The position numbers and the translations under genes were made by a program. From Mycolicibacter nonchromogenicus (GTDB lineage Bacteria > Actinomycetota > Actinomycetes > Mycobacteriales > Mycobacteriaceae): a stretch of 64,000 nucleotides of DNA. Where the stretch lies: the NCBI RefSeq assembly GCF_002101775.1, contig NZ_LQPI01000039.1, forward strand, positions 124,001 to 188,000, written 5' to 3'. Under the pieces are notes generated by a model. It was not told the DNA's origin. It did not search any database and saw only the letters and a program-made list of their open reading frames with translations. Every line of letters starts with the position of its first letter. Positions within the stretch are counted from its first letter, which is position 1. Below are positions 1-9,428 of the stretch, one piece after another.

Positions 1-1752
1 ATCGGCGGCGAGACCATCTTCGACCCGTGCTACGCGGGCAACCCGTTGGTCAACGCCCTGTGCGTCGGTGTGCTCAAAAAGGAAGACCTGCACCTGGCGT
101 TCGCCTCCGGTGCCGGCAACAAGATCATCCTGTTCGGAGCCCGTACCGGGCTGGATGGCATCGGCGGGGTGTCGGTGCTGGCATCGGACACCTTCGGTGG
201 CGACGAGAGCGGCGCGGGCCGTAAGAAGCTGCCTTCGGTGCAGGTCGGCGACCCGTTCACCGAGAAGGTGCTCATCGAGTGTTGCCTGGAGCTGTACGCG
301 GGCAAGCTGGTGGTCGGCATCCAGGATCTCGGCGGTGCCGGATTGTCTTGTGCCACTTCCGAGTTGGCGTCTGCCGGGGATGGCGGCATGGCGATCCAGC
401 TGGACAAAGTGCCGCTGCGCGCGGCGAACATGACTCCGGCCGAGGTGTTGTCCAGCGAATCGCAGGAACGCATGTGCGCGGTGGTCGCTCCGGAGAACGT
501 CGACGCCTTCATGGCGGTCTGCGCCAAGTGGGACGTGCTCGCCACCGTGATCGGTGAGGTCACCGAAGGGGACCGGCTGCAGATCACCTGGCACGGTGAG
601 ACCGTCGTGGACGTGCCGCCGCGCACCGTGGCGCACGAAGGTCCGATCTATCAGCGTCCGGTAGCGCGCCCAGACACCCAGGACGCCCTGAACGCCGACC
701 GCTCGGACAGGCTTGCCCGGCCGGCCACCGGGGAGGAGCTGCGCGCGACTCTGCTTGCGCTGCTGGGCAGCCCGCACCTGTGCAGCCGGGCGTTCATCAC
801 CGAGCAGTACGACCGCTACGTGCGCGGCAACACCGTGCTGGCCGAGCATGCCGACGGCGGGATGCTGCGTATCGACGAGGCCACCGGGCGAGGGATCGCG
901 ATCTCCACCGACGCCTCCGGCCGCTACACCAAGCTCGACCCCTACACCGGGGCGCAGCTGGCGCTGGCCGAGGCGTACCGCAACGTGGCGGTCACCGGTG
1001 CCACGCCGGTCGCTGTCACCAACTGCCTGAACTTCGGTTCTCCGGAAGACCCCGGGGTGATGTGGCAGTTCGCCGAGGCCGTTCGCGGTCTGGCCGATGG
1101 CTGTGCGGCACTGGGGATTCCGGTGACCGGCGGCAATGTGAGCTTCTACAACCAGACCGGCTCCACCCCGATCCACCCCACCCCGGTCGTGGGGGTGCTC
1201 GGTGTCATCGACGATGTGACTCGACGGGTTCCCACGGCGTTCGGCGTCGAACCGGGTGAGACCCTGATCCTGCTCGGTGACACCCGCGACGAGTTCGACG
1301 GCTCCATCTGGGCGCAGGTGACCGGCGATCACCTGGGCGGCCTCCCGCCGAAGGTCGACCTGGCTCGCGAGCAGCTGCTCGCCGAAGTGCTGTGCGCGGC
1401 ATCGCGCGACGGACTGATCTCGGCTGCCCACGACTTGAGCGAAGGCGGCCTGATCCAGGCCGTGGTGGAGTCCTCGATCGCCGGCGAAACCGGCTGCCGC
1501 ATCTTGCTTCCCGAAGACGTCGACCCGTTCGTCTTCCTGTTCTCCGAGTCGGCGGGCAGGGTCCTGGTGGCGGTGCCGCGCACCGAGGAGAGTCGATTCC
1601 GCTCGATGTGCGAGGCACGCGGCCTGCCGGCCACCCGCGTCGGGGTGGTGGACCAGGCCTCGCAGGAAGTCGAGGTCCAGGGTCAGTTCAGCGTGTCGCT
1701 GACCGAACTGCGCAGCGTCTCTGAAGCGGTGCTGCCGGGGCTGTTCGGGTAA
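1..1752 (+). CDS. purL: Phosphoribosylformylglycinamidine synthase subunit PurL (5' end outside window)
   Basis: The reading frame is open from base 1, so the gene starts upstream of the window; 583 C-terminal residues are visible. PurL is the ATP-dependent large subunit that, with PurS and PurQ, converts FGAR to FGAM in purine synthesis in the cytosol. The visible part holds the end of the first AIRS-like half ([13 protein letters not shown]) and the second half with its [11 protein letters not shown] and [10 protein letters not shown] segments and the conserved [11 protein letters not shown] motif near the C-terminus. In H37Rv purL lies a few genes upstream of purF, as here. No frameshift is seen. 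Identity is secure; only the N-terminus is missing. Confidence 0.97.
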   Translation: MGGETIFDPCYAGNPLVNALCVGVLKKEDLHLAFASGAGNKIILFGARTGLDGIGGVSVLASDTFGGDESGAGRKKLPSVQVGDPFTEKVLIECCLELYAGKLVVGIQDLGGAGLSCATSELASAGDGGMAIQLDKVPLRAANMTPAEVLSSESQERMCAVVAPENVDAFMAVCAKWDVLATVIGEVTEGDRLQITWHGETVVDVPPRTVAHEGPIYQRPVARPDTQDALNADRSDRLARPATGEELRATLLALLGSPHLCSRAFITEQYDRYVRGNTVLAEHADGGMLRIDEATGRGIAISTDASGRYTKLDPYTGAQLALAEAYRNVAVTGATPVAVTNCLNFGSPEDPGVMWQFAEAVRGLADGCAALGIPVTGGNVSFYNQTGSTPIHPTPVVGVLGVIDDVTRRVPTAFGVEPGETLILLGDTRDEFDGSIWAQVTGDHLGGLPPKVDLAREQLLAEVLCAASRDGLISAAHDLSEGGLIQAVVESSIAGETGCRILLPEDVDPFVFLFSESAGRVLVAVPRTEESRFRSMCEARGLPATRVGVVDQASQEVEVQGQFSVSLTELRSVSEAVLPGLFG

Positions 1753-1764
1753 AGACCCAGCGGC

Positions 1765-3468
1765 ATGGGAACGGCCGAGCCACCGGCGAAACACCCACTG
1801 CTGGTGTGGGCGTGGAGCCTGCTGCGGCTCGAGTTCGCCGGGGTGGCTTTCGGTGCGCTGTTCTTCTGCCTGTCGCTGACTCCGTCACTGCTGCCGCGCG
1901 ACTGGGTGTTTCAGGGGCTGATCGGCGGAATCAATGCGGCCTTCGGCTACGGGCTGGGCGTGCTGATCGGCGCGGCCGTGCGGCGCTTTGTACTGCGCGG
2001 CGCCGGCTGGTGGCCGCCGCCGCGGCCGGTCTTGCTGGCGCTCAAAGTCACTGTGGTGGTGGCGGCGCCGGCCGCGTGTGTGCTGATGCTGATTCCGGCC
2101 GCCGGCTGGCAGCGTCAGGTCTCGGAACTGCTGGGCATCGAAGGTCCGGCGACGCTGGGCTACCTGCGTACCCTCGGCGTGGCGATCGGGGTCGCCGCCG
2201 CACTGGTTGCGACCGTGCGGGTGCTGATCGACGTCGGCCGGCTGCTGGCGCGCGCGCTGATCCGGCGCTGGCGCCTGCAGCGTGAAGTCGCGATGTTCAT
2301 CGGCAACGCCATCGTCGTCATCCTGTTGATCACCCTGATCAACGGTGTTCTGATCCGCGGTTTCTTCGCCGGCGCCAGTGCGGTGTTCCAGCCCGAGGAC
2401 AGCGCCACCGTGGCCGGGACGGTCCAGCCGACGCAGCCGGAACGGTCCGGCAGCCCGGAATCGTTGGCGCCGTGGTCCACCCTGGGCAGCCAGGGCCGCA
2501 GTTTCGTCGCCGGGGGACTGCGCGCCGCCGACTTGACCCGCATCAACGGACGGCCGGCCCGGGAACCGATCAGGGTGTATGCCGGCCTGCACAGTGCGGG
2601 CGATGACCAGGAGCGAATGCAGCTGCTGCTCGACGAACTGGAACGCACCCATGCTTTCGAGCGCCAGGTGTTGGTCGTGGTGCCCACCACCGGCACCGGG
2701 TGGATCAACCCGGCCGCAGCCGATGCGCTGGAGATGCTCTACAACGGCGACACCGCCATCGTGGGTGTGCAGTACTCCTACCTGCCGAGCTGGATCTCGT
2801 TCCTGGCCGACCAGCGCAAATCGATGGATTCGGGACGGCTGCTGGTGCGCACCGTCGCCGAGCGGTGGCGAAGCCTGCCCGAGCAGCACCGACCCAAACT
2901 GGTGCTCTACGGCGAGAGCCTGGGCTCGATGGCCGGTCAGGCCGCCTTCGACTGGCTGCCCGATATCGCCGAGATGGGCTATGAGGCCGTGCTGTGGGTG
3001 GGTCCGCCGCAGGCCAGCCCGCTCTGGCACGCGCTGCTGGTGCGGCGCGACCCGGGCAGCCCCGCGGTATTGCCGCGTTACGACAACGGCCGCACGGTGC
3101 GGTTCTCCCAGGGCACCGTGCCGGCCGAGATCGCCCGGATCGCCGCCCCGCCCTGGGAAGGCACGCGGGTGCTGTTCCTGCAGCACGCCTCGGACCCGGT
3201 GGTGTGGTGGTCGCCGGACCTGTTGTTCGAGCGGCCGGCGTGGCTGACCGAACCGCCCGGACCGGATCGCACCGCGTCCATGCGCTGGTATCCGGTGGTG
3301 ACGTTCTGGCAGGTCAGCGCGGATCTGTTCCACGGCGAGCAGATGCCCCCGGGACACGGTCACAACTACTCCGACACGATCCTGGACGGCTGGGTGGCGG
3401 TGCTGCCCCCCGACGGCTGGACGCCGGCCGACACCGAGCGGATTCGCACGGCGCTGCGGCACAGGTAG
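1765..3468 (+). CDS. Membrane-anchored alpha/beta-hydrolase family protein
   Basis: This 567-residue protein starts 12 bp after purL and is probably co-transcribed. The N-terminal half has about five hydrophobic segments, for example around residues 20-40, 90-112 and 172-198. The C-terminal half is a hydrolase domain with the nucleophile elbow GESLG centred on Ser385 and a likely catalytic His in the PPGHGHNYSD segment near residue 530. The architecture matches the COG4425-type predicted membrane proteins of actinobacteria, whose substrate is not established. A lipid ester or thioester is a guess from membrane location alone. The product class is solid and the function is unknown. Confidence 0.85.
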   Translation: MGTAEPPAKHPLLVWAWSLLRLEFAGVAFGALFFCLSLTPSLLPRDWVFQGLIGGINAAFGYGLGVLIGAAVRRFVLRGAGWWPPPRPVLLALKVTVVVAAPAACVLMLIPAAGWQRQVSELLGIEGPATLGYLRTLGVAIGVAAALVATVRVLIDVGRLLARALIRRWRLQREVAMFIGNAIVVILLITLINGVLIRGFFAGASAVFQPEDSATVAGTVQPTQPERSGSPESLAPWSTLGSQGRSFVAGGLRAADLTRINGRPAREPIRVYAGLHSAGDDQERMQLLLDELERTHAFERQVLVVVPTTGTGWINPAAADALEMLYNGDTAIVGVQYSYLPSWISFLADQRKSMDSGRLLVRTVAERWRSLPEQHRPKLVLYGESLGSMAGQAAFDWLPDIAEMGYEAVLWVGPPQASPLWHALLVRRDPGSPAVLPRYDNGRTVRFSQGTVPAEIARIAAPPWEGTRVLFLQHASDPVVWWSPDLLFERPAWLTEPPGPDRTASMRWYPVVTFWQVSADLFHGEQMPPGHGHNYSDTILDGWVAVLPPDGWTPADTERIRTALRHR

Positions 3469-3473
3469 GCAAC

Positions 3474-3580
3474 GCCGGTTCCAGCTTCGGCTCTCCTTCG
3501 TCGAGCCTCGCTGAACCGCCGTGCTGATGCGCCGGTTCCAGCTTCGGCTCTCCTTCGTCGAGCCTCGCTGAACCGCCGTG
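3474..3580 (+). repeat. 57-bp tandem repeat, two copies, intergenic
   Basis: Two 50-bp blocks (3474-3523 and 3531-3580) are identical and separated by 7 bp, giving a 57-bp period. They fill the gap between the membrane hydrolase and the next hydrolase gene. The reverse complement of the unit is the same sequence family as the two in-frame copies inside mshD at 28971-29077, with a handful of base differences. The unit length is a multiple of three and the reverse strand encodes a GSTKESRSW-like peptide. It resembles the mycobacterial interspersed/VNTR class in size, but I do not claim identity with a named family. Confidence 0.9.
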
Positions 3581-3606
3581 CGGCGGCATGCGGGATGCTT
3601 TAAACC

Positions 3607-4449
3607 ATGGAGAGTTACACCCGCGACGGCCTGGTCTTCGACGTACGCGACGCCGGGCCGCCTGGGGGGCCCGTGGTGGTACTGCTGCACGGCTTCCCGC
3701 AGCGAAACGACAGCTGGAACGCCGTCATCGACCGGCTCACCGCCGCAGGCTATCGATGCCTGGCGCCCAACCAGCGCGGCTACTCACCCGGGGCCCGGCC
3801 AACCCGGCGCCGCGACTACCGCATGTCCGAACTCGTGGCCGACATCGGCGCACTGATCGACGCCAGCGGGTCGCAACGTGTGCATCTGGTGGGACACGAC
3901 TGGGGTGCCGGCGTGGCGTGGGGCGTGGCAGCCGAACTGCCCGAACGGCTCGCCACGGTGTCGCCGGTGTCGGTGCCCCACCCGGCGGCCTTCCTGAAGT
4001 CGTTTGTCACCAGCAGCCAAGGCCTGGCGTCGTGGTACATGGGCTTTTTCCAGCTGCCGTGGCTCCCGGAGCGGTTGCTGACGCGCCGGAATGGCGCTGT
4101 GGCCGCCAAAGTTCTGCAACGCGGTGGCCAGACCGCGGCTGCGGCCGAACGGGATGCGCGGGCCTTGATGGAGCCGGGCGCGCTGACCGGCGGACTCAAT
4201 TGGTATCGGGGTATGCCGCTGTCGAATATGCGAGACAGCAATCAGCAGATCTCGGTGCCGACGATGTACGTGTGGAGCGACAACGACCACGCGCTGAAGT
4301 CCAAGGCGGCGCGCGACACGGCCAACTACGTCGCGGCGGACTACCGATTCGAGGTGTTCGAGGGCGTCTCACACTGGATTCCCGATACCGAACCGGACCG
4401 CCTTGCCGACCTGCTGCTGGACTGGTTCGCCGCGCACCCGACCGACTGA
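3607..4449 (+). CDS. Alpha/beta-hydrolase, epoxide-hydrolase/haloalkane-dehalogenase-like
   Basis: A 280-residue soluble alpha/beta-hydrolase. The oxyanion-hole motif HGFP sits near residue 28, and the nucleophile elbow is GHDWGAG with Asp98 in place of serine, which is typical of epoxide hydrolases and haloalkane dehalogenases. The general-base His is probably His256 in GVSHWIPD. An Asp nucleophile argues against an esterase. The next gene starts one base after its stop, so the two are likely co-transcribed. Substrate specificity, epoxide or halide, cannot be decided from sequence. Confidence 0.88.
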   Translation: MESYTRDGLVFDVRDAGPPGGPVVVLLHGFPQRNDSWNAVIDRLTAAGYRCLAPNQRGYSPGARPTRRRDYRMSELVADIGALIDASGSQRVHLVGHDWGAGVAWGVAAELPERLATVSPVSVPHPAAFLKSFVTSSQGLASWYMGFFQLPWLPERLLTRRNGAVAAKVLQRGGQTAAAAERDARALMEPGALTGGLNWYRGMPLSNMRDSNQQISVPTMYVWSDNDHALKSKAARDTANYVAADYRFEVFEGVSHWIPDTEPDRLADLLLDWFAAHPTD

Positions 4450-4450
4450 C

Positions 4451-4855
4451 ATGGCCGCTGCCCGCACACGTCCGCAACCCGACCCGGCGCAGACCCGTGC
4501 CGCGGTGCTGGCGCTGGCCCCGTGGCTGCGCGACGAGAGTCGGCCCGCACCGGAGCGCGCCGAGTTGGCGGCCGCGGTCCGTCTGACCGCCCGCACCCTG
4601 GCGCAGCTGGCCCCCGGCGCCAGCGTCGAGGTGCGGATCCCGCCGTTCGTCGCGGTGCAGTGCATCGCCGGGCCGCGGCACACTCGCGGCACCCCGCCCA
4701 ACGTCGTCGAGACCGATCCGCGCAGCTGGCTGCTGCTGGCCGCCGGGCTGCTGGAGGTGGGCGATGCGAGCGCTGCGGGCAGGCTGCGACTGTCCGGCTC
4801 GCGCGCCGGCGAGCTCGCCGAATGGCTGCCGTTGGTGAAACTTGACGCGTGTTGA
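4451..4855 (+). CDS. Sterol-carrier-protein-like (SCP_3 type) small protein
   Basis: A 134-residue protein corresponding in position to H37Rv Rv0807, directly upstream of purF. ATG 4451 is chosen because it lies one base after the upstream stop codon; an upstream in-frame start would overlap that gene. The middle holds [28 protein letters not shown], cited here only by its ends at about residues 56-83, and the C-terminus has [18 protein letters not shown], as in the bacterial SCP-ortholog family. That family is predicted to fold like sterol carrier protein, but no ligand is known. It has no signal peptide and is probably cytosolic. Confidence 0.75.
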   Translation: MAAARTRPQPDPAQTRAAVLALAPWLRDESRPAPERAELAAAVRLTARTLAQLAPGASVEVRIPPFVAVQCIAGPRHTRGTPPNVVETDPRSWLLLAAGLLEVGDASAAGRLRLSGSRAGELAEWLPLVKLDAC

Positions 4856-4906
4856 CCGTAGACTGAACAACGTCACTGAGGCCCGTCCCCCTGGAGCAGC
4901 TGAAAC

Positions 4907-6427
4907 GTGCCGGACCAGCAGGTAGTAGACCTTGAGAACGCGCCTCGTGAAGAGTGCGGAGTATTCGGAGTTTGGGCTCCCGGCGAAGAAGTAGCGAAGC
5001 TCACTTATTACGGCCTCTATGCGCTGCAACACCGTGGTCAGGAGGCCGCCGGGATCGCGGTCGGCGACGGTTCGCAGGTGCTGGTCTTCAAAGACCTGGG
5101 CTTGGTCAGCCAGGTGTTCGAGGAGCAGACGCTGGCGGCCATGCCCGGGCATGTGGCGGTCGGGCACTGCCGCTATTCGACCACCGGCGACACCACCTGG
5201 GAGAACGCCCAGCCGGTGTTCCGCAACACTGCGGCGGGCACCGGAGTGGCGCTCGGCCACAACGGCAACCTGGTCAACACCGCCGAACTGGCCGGCCGCG
5301 CTCGTGAGCTGGGCCTGATCGACACCCGCCGTCCCGGCGTGGCCACCACCGACTCCGACATCCTGGGCGCACTGCTGGCACACGGGGCAGCCGACAGCTC
5401 CCTGGAGCAGGCGGCACTGGAGCTGCTGCCCACCGCACGCGGAGCGTTCTGCCTGACCTTCATGGACGAGAACACCCTGTACGCGGCCCGCGACCCGTGG
5501 GGCGTGCGGCCGCTGTCGTTGGGCCGGCTCGACCGGGGGTGGGTGGTGGCGTCGGAGACCGCCGCGCTCGACATCGTCGGCGCCTCGTTCGTCCGCGACA
5601 TCGAGCCCGGGGAGCTGTTGGCGATCGACGCCGACGGGGTCCGCTCCACCCGGTTCGCGAACCCCACCCCGAAGGGCTGCGTCTTCGAATACGTCTACCT
5701 GGCCCGGCCCGACAGCACCATCGTCGGCCGGTCGGTGCACGCCACCCGGGTGGAGATCGGCCGGCGGCTGGCCCGTGAGCACGCGGTGGAGGCTGATCTG
5801 GTCATCGGGGTGCCGGAATCCGGAATCCCCGCCGCGGTGGGCTACGCCCAGGAGTCGGGGATCGACTACGGGCAGGGCCTGACCAAGAACGCCTACGTCG
5901 GGCGGACGTTCATCCAGCCGTCGCAGACCATCCGCCAGCTCGGCATCCGGCTCAAGCTCAATCCGCTGCGCGAGATCATCCGCGGCAAGCGGCTGATCGT
6001 CGTCGATGACTCGATCGTGCGGGGTAACACCCAGCGCGCCCTGGTCCGGATGCTGCGCGAGGCCGGCGCCGTCGAGGTGCATGTGCGCATCGCCTCCCCG
6101 CCGGTGAAGTGGCCGTGCTTCTACGGCATCGACTTCGCCTCGCCGGCCGAGCTGATCGCCAACGCCGTCGAGGACGAAACCGAGATGGTCGAAGCGGTGC
6201 GGCGTGCCATCGGCGCCGACAGCCTCGGTTACGTCAGCCAAGAAGACATGATCGCGGCCACCGAACAGCCCAAGTCGCGGCTGTGCTGCGCCTGTTTCGA
6301 CGGCCGTTACCCGATCGAGCTGCCCGACGACAGTGCCCTGGGCAAGAACGTCGTCGAGCAGATGCTGAGCAACACTGCGCGCAAAGCCGAGAGCGACAGC
6401 GACGCTCCCGCGTTGCGTCAGTCCTGA
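4907..6427 (+). CDS. purF: Amidophosphoribosyltransferase PurF
   Basis: PurF makes 5-phosphoribosylamine from PRPP and glutamine, the committed step of purine synthesis. The 506-residue protein has a short propeptide ending in PREE before the N-terminal nucleophile Cys17 of CGVFGVW, the glutamine-site segment HCRYSTTG, and the PRPP loop RLIVVDDSIVRGNT. Cysteines in KGCVFE, WPCFYG and LCCACFDG suit the Fe-S type of PurF. GTG 4907 is preferred, with GGAGCAG upstream. A -10-like TAGACT (4859-4864) just after the upstream stop could give a separate transcript. In H37Rv purM follows directly; here a 14-kb island separates them. Confidence 0.97.
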   Translation: MPDQQVVDLENAPREECGVFGVWAPGEEVAKLTYYGLYALQHRGQEAAGIAVGDGSQVLVFKDLGLVSQVFEEQTLAAMPGHVAVGHCRYSTTGDTTWENAQPVFRNTAAGTGVALGHNGNLVNTAELAGRARELGLIDTRRPGVATTDSDILGALLAHGAADSSLEQAALELLPTARGAFCLTFMDENTLYAARDPWGVRPLSLGRLDRGWVVASETAALDIVGASFVRDIEPGELLAIDADGVRSTRFANPTPKGCVFEYVYLARPDSTIVGRSVHATRVEIGRRLAREHAVEADLVIGVPESGIPAAVGYAQESGIDYGQGLTKNAYVGRTFIQPSQTIRQLGIRLKLNPLREIIRGKRLIVVDDSIVRGNTQRALVRMLREAGAVEVHVRIASPPVKWPCFYGIDFASPAELIANAVEDETEMVEAVRRAIGADSLGYVSQEDMIAATEQPKSRLCCACFDGRYPIELPDDSALGKNVVEQMLSNTARKAESDSDAPALRQS

Positions 6428-6474
6428 CCTCAAGTCATTCCCTCGCGAACCCGGTGCAGCTGACGTTCCGGCCA

Positions 6475-6514
6475 GTATCAACTAGTTGACACTGAGGGTG
6501 CCGGTCGATAGCGT
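6475..6514 (+). promoter_or_regulatory. Sigma70-type promoter with overlapping palindromic operator
   Basis: A consensus -35 TTGACA (6486-6491) and a -10 TAGCGT (6509-6514) are spaced by 17 bp. An imperfect 18-bp palindrome, GTATCAACTAGTTGACAC (6475-6492), overlaps the -35, which is a natural repressor position. Its core AAC-N2-GTT equals the centre of the KstR box, but the outer T and A of that consensus are absent, so a local MarR or TetR protein is as likely a ligand. The promoter would drive the Rieske operon starting at 6560. Confidence 0.6.
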
Positions 6515-6559
6515 CAGCCGCAACGAGACTCGTGACCCGGCGTGAGGACAGGAGTGGTT

Positions 6560-7822
6560 GTGGCGCGTTTTCCCAAGCCGCCCGAGGGCAGTTGGACGCA
6601 GCACTATGAACTCGGCACCGGGCCGGTGTCGTACCGAGATTCCATCAGTCCAGATGTCTACGAGAAGGAACGCGCGGCGATCTTCCGGCGTGCCTGGCTG
6701 AATGTCGGCCGGGTGGAGCAGATTCCGCGGAAGGGCAGTTACTTCACCAAGGAACTGAAGGTCGTCAACACATCGATCATCCTGGTGCGAACCGGATCTG
6801 GTGAGGTCAAGGCATATCACAACGTGTGTCGACACCGCGGCAACAAGCTGGTGTGGGACACCATGCCGTTGGAGGAGACGAGTGGCACCTGCCGCCAGTT
6901 CACCTGCAAGTACCACGCCTGGCGTTACGACCTGGAGGGCAATCTGGCCTACGTCCAGCAGGAGGAGGAGTTCTTCGGCCTCGACAAGAGTCGCTACGGG
7001 CTGGTCAGCGTGCACTGTGAGGTCTGGGAAGGGTTCATCTTCGTCAACTTCGCCGCCACCCCGGAGCAGTCCCTGCGGGAATTCCTCGGGCCGATGGTTA
7101 CGGCATTGGAGGGCTACCCCTTTGGGGAGATGACATCGCGATGGCAGTACCGCTCGTCGGTCAACGCCAACTGGAAGCTGTTCCTGGATGCGTTCCAGGA
7201 GTTCTACCACGCGCCGGTGCTGCACGGGAACCAGACGCCGACGGCCTTCCGGGTGGCGGCCGAACAGGCTGGTTTCGAGGCGCCCCATTACCAGATCGAG
7301 GGTCCGCATCGCCTGGTGAGCACCTCGGGGGTACGGGCCTGGGAGATGTCGTCGGAGATGCGCAAGCCGATCGAGGACATCTGCCAGAGTGGGTTGTTCG
7401 GGCCGTGGGACCCGCCGGATATCGGCCCCATGCCCGACGGCGTCAATCCCGCCAAGTGCGATCCGTGGGGGTTGGACTCGTTTCAGATCTTCCCCAACTT
7501 CACCATCCTGTTCTGGGGCCAGGGCTGGTATCTGACCTACCACTACTGGCCCACCGCGCATGACTCACACATTTTCGAAGGCACGCTGTACTTTCCGCAG
7601 CCGCGGACTCCCCGCGAGCGGGTCGCCCAAGAACTCGCGGCGGTGTCGTTCAAGGAGTACGGACTGCAGGACGCCAGCACCTTGGAGGCCACCCACACGA
7701 TGATCGGCACCGGCGTGGTGGACAACTTTCTGCTCAACGATCAAGAGGTGTTGATCCGGCACTTCCACGCCGAAACCGCGGCGTGGATCGCTGAGCATGA
7801 GCGCACCGCGGCGAAGGTCTGA
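6560..7822 (+). CDS. Rieske non-heme iron oxygenase, alpha subunit
   Basis: A 420-residue aromatic-ring-hydroxylating dioxygenase-type alpha subunit. The Rieske centre is complete: Cys90-x-His92 (CRHRG) and Cys116-x2-His119 (CKYHAW). The mononuclear iron site is E214-F-Y-H217-x4-H222. GTG 6560 is chosen because GGAG lies 5 nt upstream; GTG 6554 or 6542 are alternatives. No beta subunit or reductase gene is adjacent; a small helical protein follows 6 bp downstream. A paralogue at 15470 shares the opening PEGSW(T)..HY and GTGPVS segments. Electrons would have to come from a reductase elsewhere, such as 51788-52786. The substrate is unknown. Confidence 0.92.
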   Translation: MARFPKPPEGSWTQHYELGTGPVSYRDSISPDVYEKERAAIFRRAWLNVGRVEQIPRKGSYFTKELKVVNTSIILVRTGSGEVKAYHNVCRHRGNKLVWDTMPLEETSGTCRQFTCKYHAWRYDLEGNLAYVQQEEEFFGLDKSRYGLVSVHCEVWEGFIFVNFAATPEQSLREFLGPMVTALEGYPFGEMTSRWQYRSSVNANWKLFLDAFQEFYHAPVLHGNQTPTAFRVAAEQAGFEAPHYQIEGPHRLVSTSGVRAWEMSSEMRKPIEDICQSGLFGPWDPPDIGPMPDGVNPAKCDPWGLDSFQIFPNFTILFWGQGWYLTYHYWPTAHDSHIFEGTLYFPQPRTPRERVAQELAAVSFKEYGLQDASTLEATHTMIGTGVVDNFLLNDQEVLIRHFHAETAAWIAEHERTAAKV

Positions 7823-7828
7823 GGAATC

Positions 7829-8158
7829 GTGACCTCCATGCTGCCAAAGGAATTCGCCGACCTCGAGCGGTTCAGCGATTGGTGCCTGCCGTCGGAGCCG
7901 GAGCGCTACGCCAAGCGCCTGAACAGTTCCATGTCCGAGATGCAGGCGTTCTATGACGCCATCACGGCGCGCGCCGAAGACGCGTTGGCCTATTGCGACA
8001 AGTTCAGCCTCGACGACATGCCCGAGGACGTGCTGAACCTGATGCATCTGTTGTATTCCATGATCACCGTGGCCTTCCCGGCCGAAGCCTGGAAGCAGCC
8101 ACGCGTTCCCGACTCCGGTGCCGCGGTCATCGAATGCGTCGCCGAGCCGTTCCCGTGA
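7829..8158 (+). CDS. Small helical protein paired with Rieske oxygenase
   Basis: A 109-residue protein of unknown function with no signal peptide or membrane segment. It is predicted mostly helical and acidic, and shares clear similarity with the product of 16693-17028: LERF near residue 12, WCLPxExER, FYDA, YCDKFxLDxxPEDxLNLxHLxYS. Both genes lie immediately downstream of a Rieske-type gene. Two conserved cysteines (WCLP and YCDKF) stand out. The tight pairing suggests an accessory subunit, a ferredoxin adaptor or a maturation factor for the oxygenase; this is inference from context. I do not recognise a named family. Confidence 0.85.
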   Translation: MTSMLPKEFADLERFSDWCLPSEPERYAKRLNSSMSEMQAFYDAITARAEDALAYCDKFSLDDMPEDVLNLMHLLYSMITVAFPAEAWKQPRVPDSGAAVIECVAEPFP

Positions 8159-9414
8159 GCGGCCGGGGGAGTTCGGCCTCGGTGCTGCGCGCCGATCGAT
8201 GGCTCGACATCGACGCCGGTGTCGTGCGGTCGCCGGCCGTCGTGATCGTCGAGGACGGTCGTATCACCGCCGTGAATCCCGAGGCGCCGCCGCCGGTTTC
8301 GGCTGACGACATCGACCTCGGTGACGTCACGCTGCTGCCCGGGCTGATGGACATGGAGCTCAACCTGCTCATCGGCGGCCCGGGCAGCCCGGAGGGGCTT
8401 CCCACGCCCCTGCACGGTGTGCAGGACGACCCGGCCTACCGCACATTGCGGGCCGCGGTCAACGCACGAACCACGTTGGAAGCCGGCTTCACCACCGTCC
8501 GCAATCTGGGACTGATGGTCAAGACCGGTGGTTACCTGCTTGACGTCGCGCTGCAGCGCGCCATCGACCAGGGCTGGCATGCCGGCCCGCGGATCTACCC
8601 CGCCGGCCATGCCGTCACCCCGTATGGCGGCCACCTGGATCCGACTGTCTTCCAACGGCTCGCGCCCGGGGTGATGCCACTGTCGGTCGCCGAGGGCATC
8701 GCCAACGGTGTGCCGGATGTGATCGCCTGCGTGCGTTACCAGATCCGCCACGGGGCCAAGCTGATCAAGGTGTCGGCCTCGGGCGGGGTGATGTCGCACA
8801 GCACCGCTCCGGGAGCTCAGCAGTACTCCGACGCCGAGCTGGCCGCCATCGCCGACGAGGCGCATCGCGCCGGGGTGCGGGTGGCCGCCCATGCGATCGG
8901 TGACGTTGCGATCCGGGCGTGCATTCGGGCTGGAATCGACTGCATCGAGCACGGTTTCCTGGCCAGCGACGAGACCCTGGCGATGATGGTGGACCACGGC
9001 ACCTTCCTGGTCTCCACCACCTACCTGACGGATGCCTTGGCCGTGGACCGGATCGCTCCGGAACTGCGCAAGAAGGCGGCCGAGGTGTTTCCGCGGGCCA
9101 AAGCCATGTTGCCCCGGGCGATCGAAGCCGGCGTGCGCATCGCGTGTGGCACCGATGCGCCGGCAATTCCGCATGGCCAGAACGCCAAAGAATTGAGCGC
9201 ACTGGTGGAGCGCGGTATGACACCGATCCAGGCGCTGCGGGCGGCCACCGTCGTCAGTGCCGATCTCATCGACGCCGGCCATGAATTGGGAAGGCTGGCC
9301 CCCGGCTACTGCGCCGATATCATCGCCGTACCGGGTGATCCGACCCGGGACATCGGGGCCACCGGTGACGTGCGGTTCGTCATGAAGGACGGCCGAGTCT
9401 GCAAGCGCAGTTAA
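8155..9414 (+). CDS. Amidohydrolase-superfamily protein lacking the HxH metal motif
   Basis: A 419-residue amidohydrolase related to the Xaa-Pro/Xaa-Arg dipeptidase and imidazolonepropionase-like group. GTG 8155 overlaps the upstream stop as GTGA, implying translational coupling. Retained motifs are GAKLIKVSASGG (the usual lysine region), RVAAHAIGD, CIEHGF and ACGTDAP. The usual D-x-H-x-H after strand 1 reads D66-M-E68-L-N70, so both alpha-metal histidines are replaced by Glu and Asn. It may still bind one metal at the beta site or use the Glu as a ligand. It probably hydrolyses an amide or lactone in the pathway of the upstream oxygenase. Confidence 0.85.
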   Translation: MSGRGSSASVLRADRWLDIDAGVVRSPAVVIVEDGRITAVNPEAPPPVSADDIDLGDVTLLPGLMDMELNLLIGGPGSPEGLPTPLHGVQDDPAYRTLRAAVNARTTLEAGFTTVRNLGLMVKTGGYLLDVALQRAIDQGWHAGPRIYPAGHAVTPYGGHLDPTVFQRLAPGVMPLSVAEGIANGVPDVIACVRYQIRHGAKLIKVSASGGVMSHSTAPGAQQYSDAELAAIADEAHRAGVRVAAHAIGDVAIRACIRAGIDCIEHGFLASDETLAMMVDHGTFLVSTTYLTDALAVDRIAPELRKKAAEVFPRAKAMLPRAIEAGVRIACGTDAPAIPHGQNAKELSALVERGMTPIQALRAATVVSADLIDAGHELGRLAPGYCADIIAVPGDPTRDIGATGDVRFVMKDGRVCKRS

Positions 9415-9428
9415 CAGGAAAGCGGGAC

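Noticed and set aside
3474..3580. CRISPR array
   Set aside because: Only two repeats with a 7-bp spacer and no cas genes; it is a tandem repeat.
1885..3690. Long open antisense frame opposite the membrane hydrolase
   Set aside because: High GC makes long antisense frames common; the product is Arg/Gln/His-rich with no motif, while the plus strand has a clear protein family.
4196..6481. 761-codon antisense frame opposite purF
   Set aside because: It spans three real genes on the other strand and has low-complexity composition.
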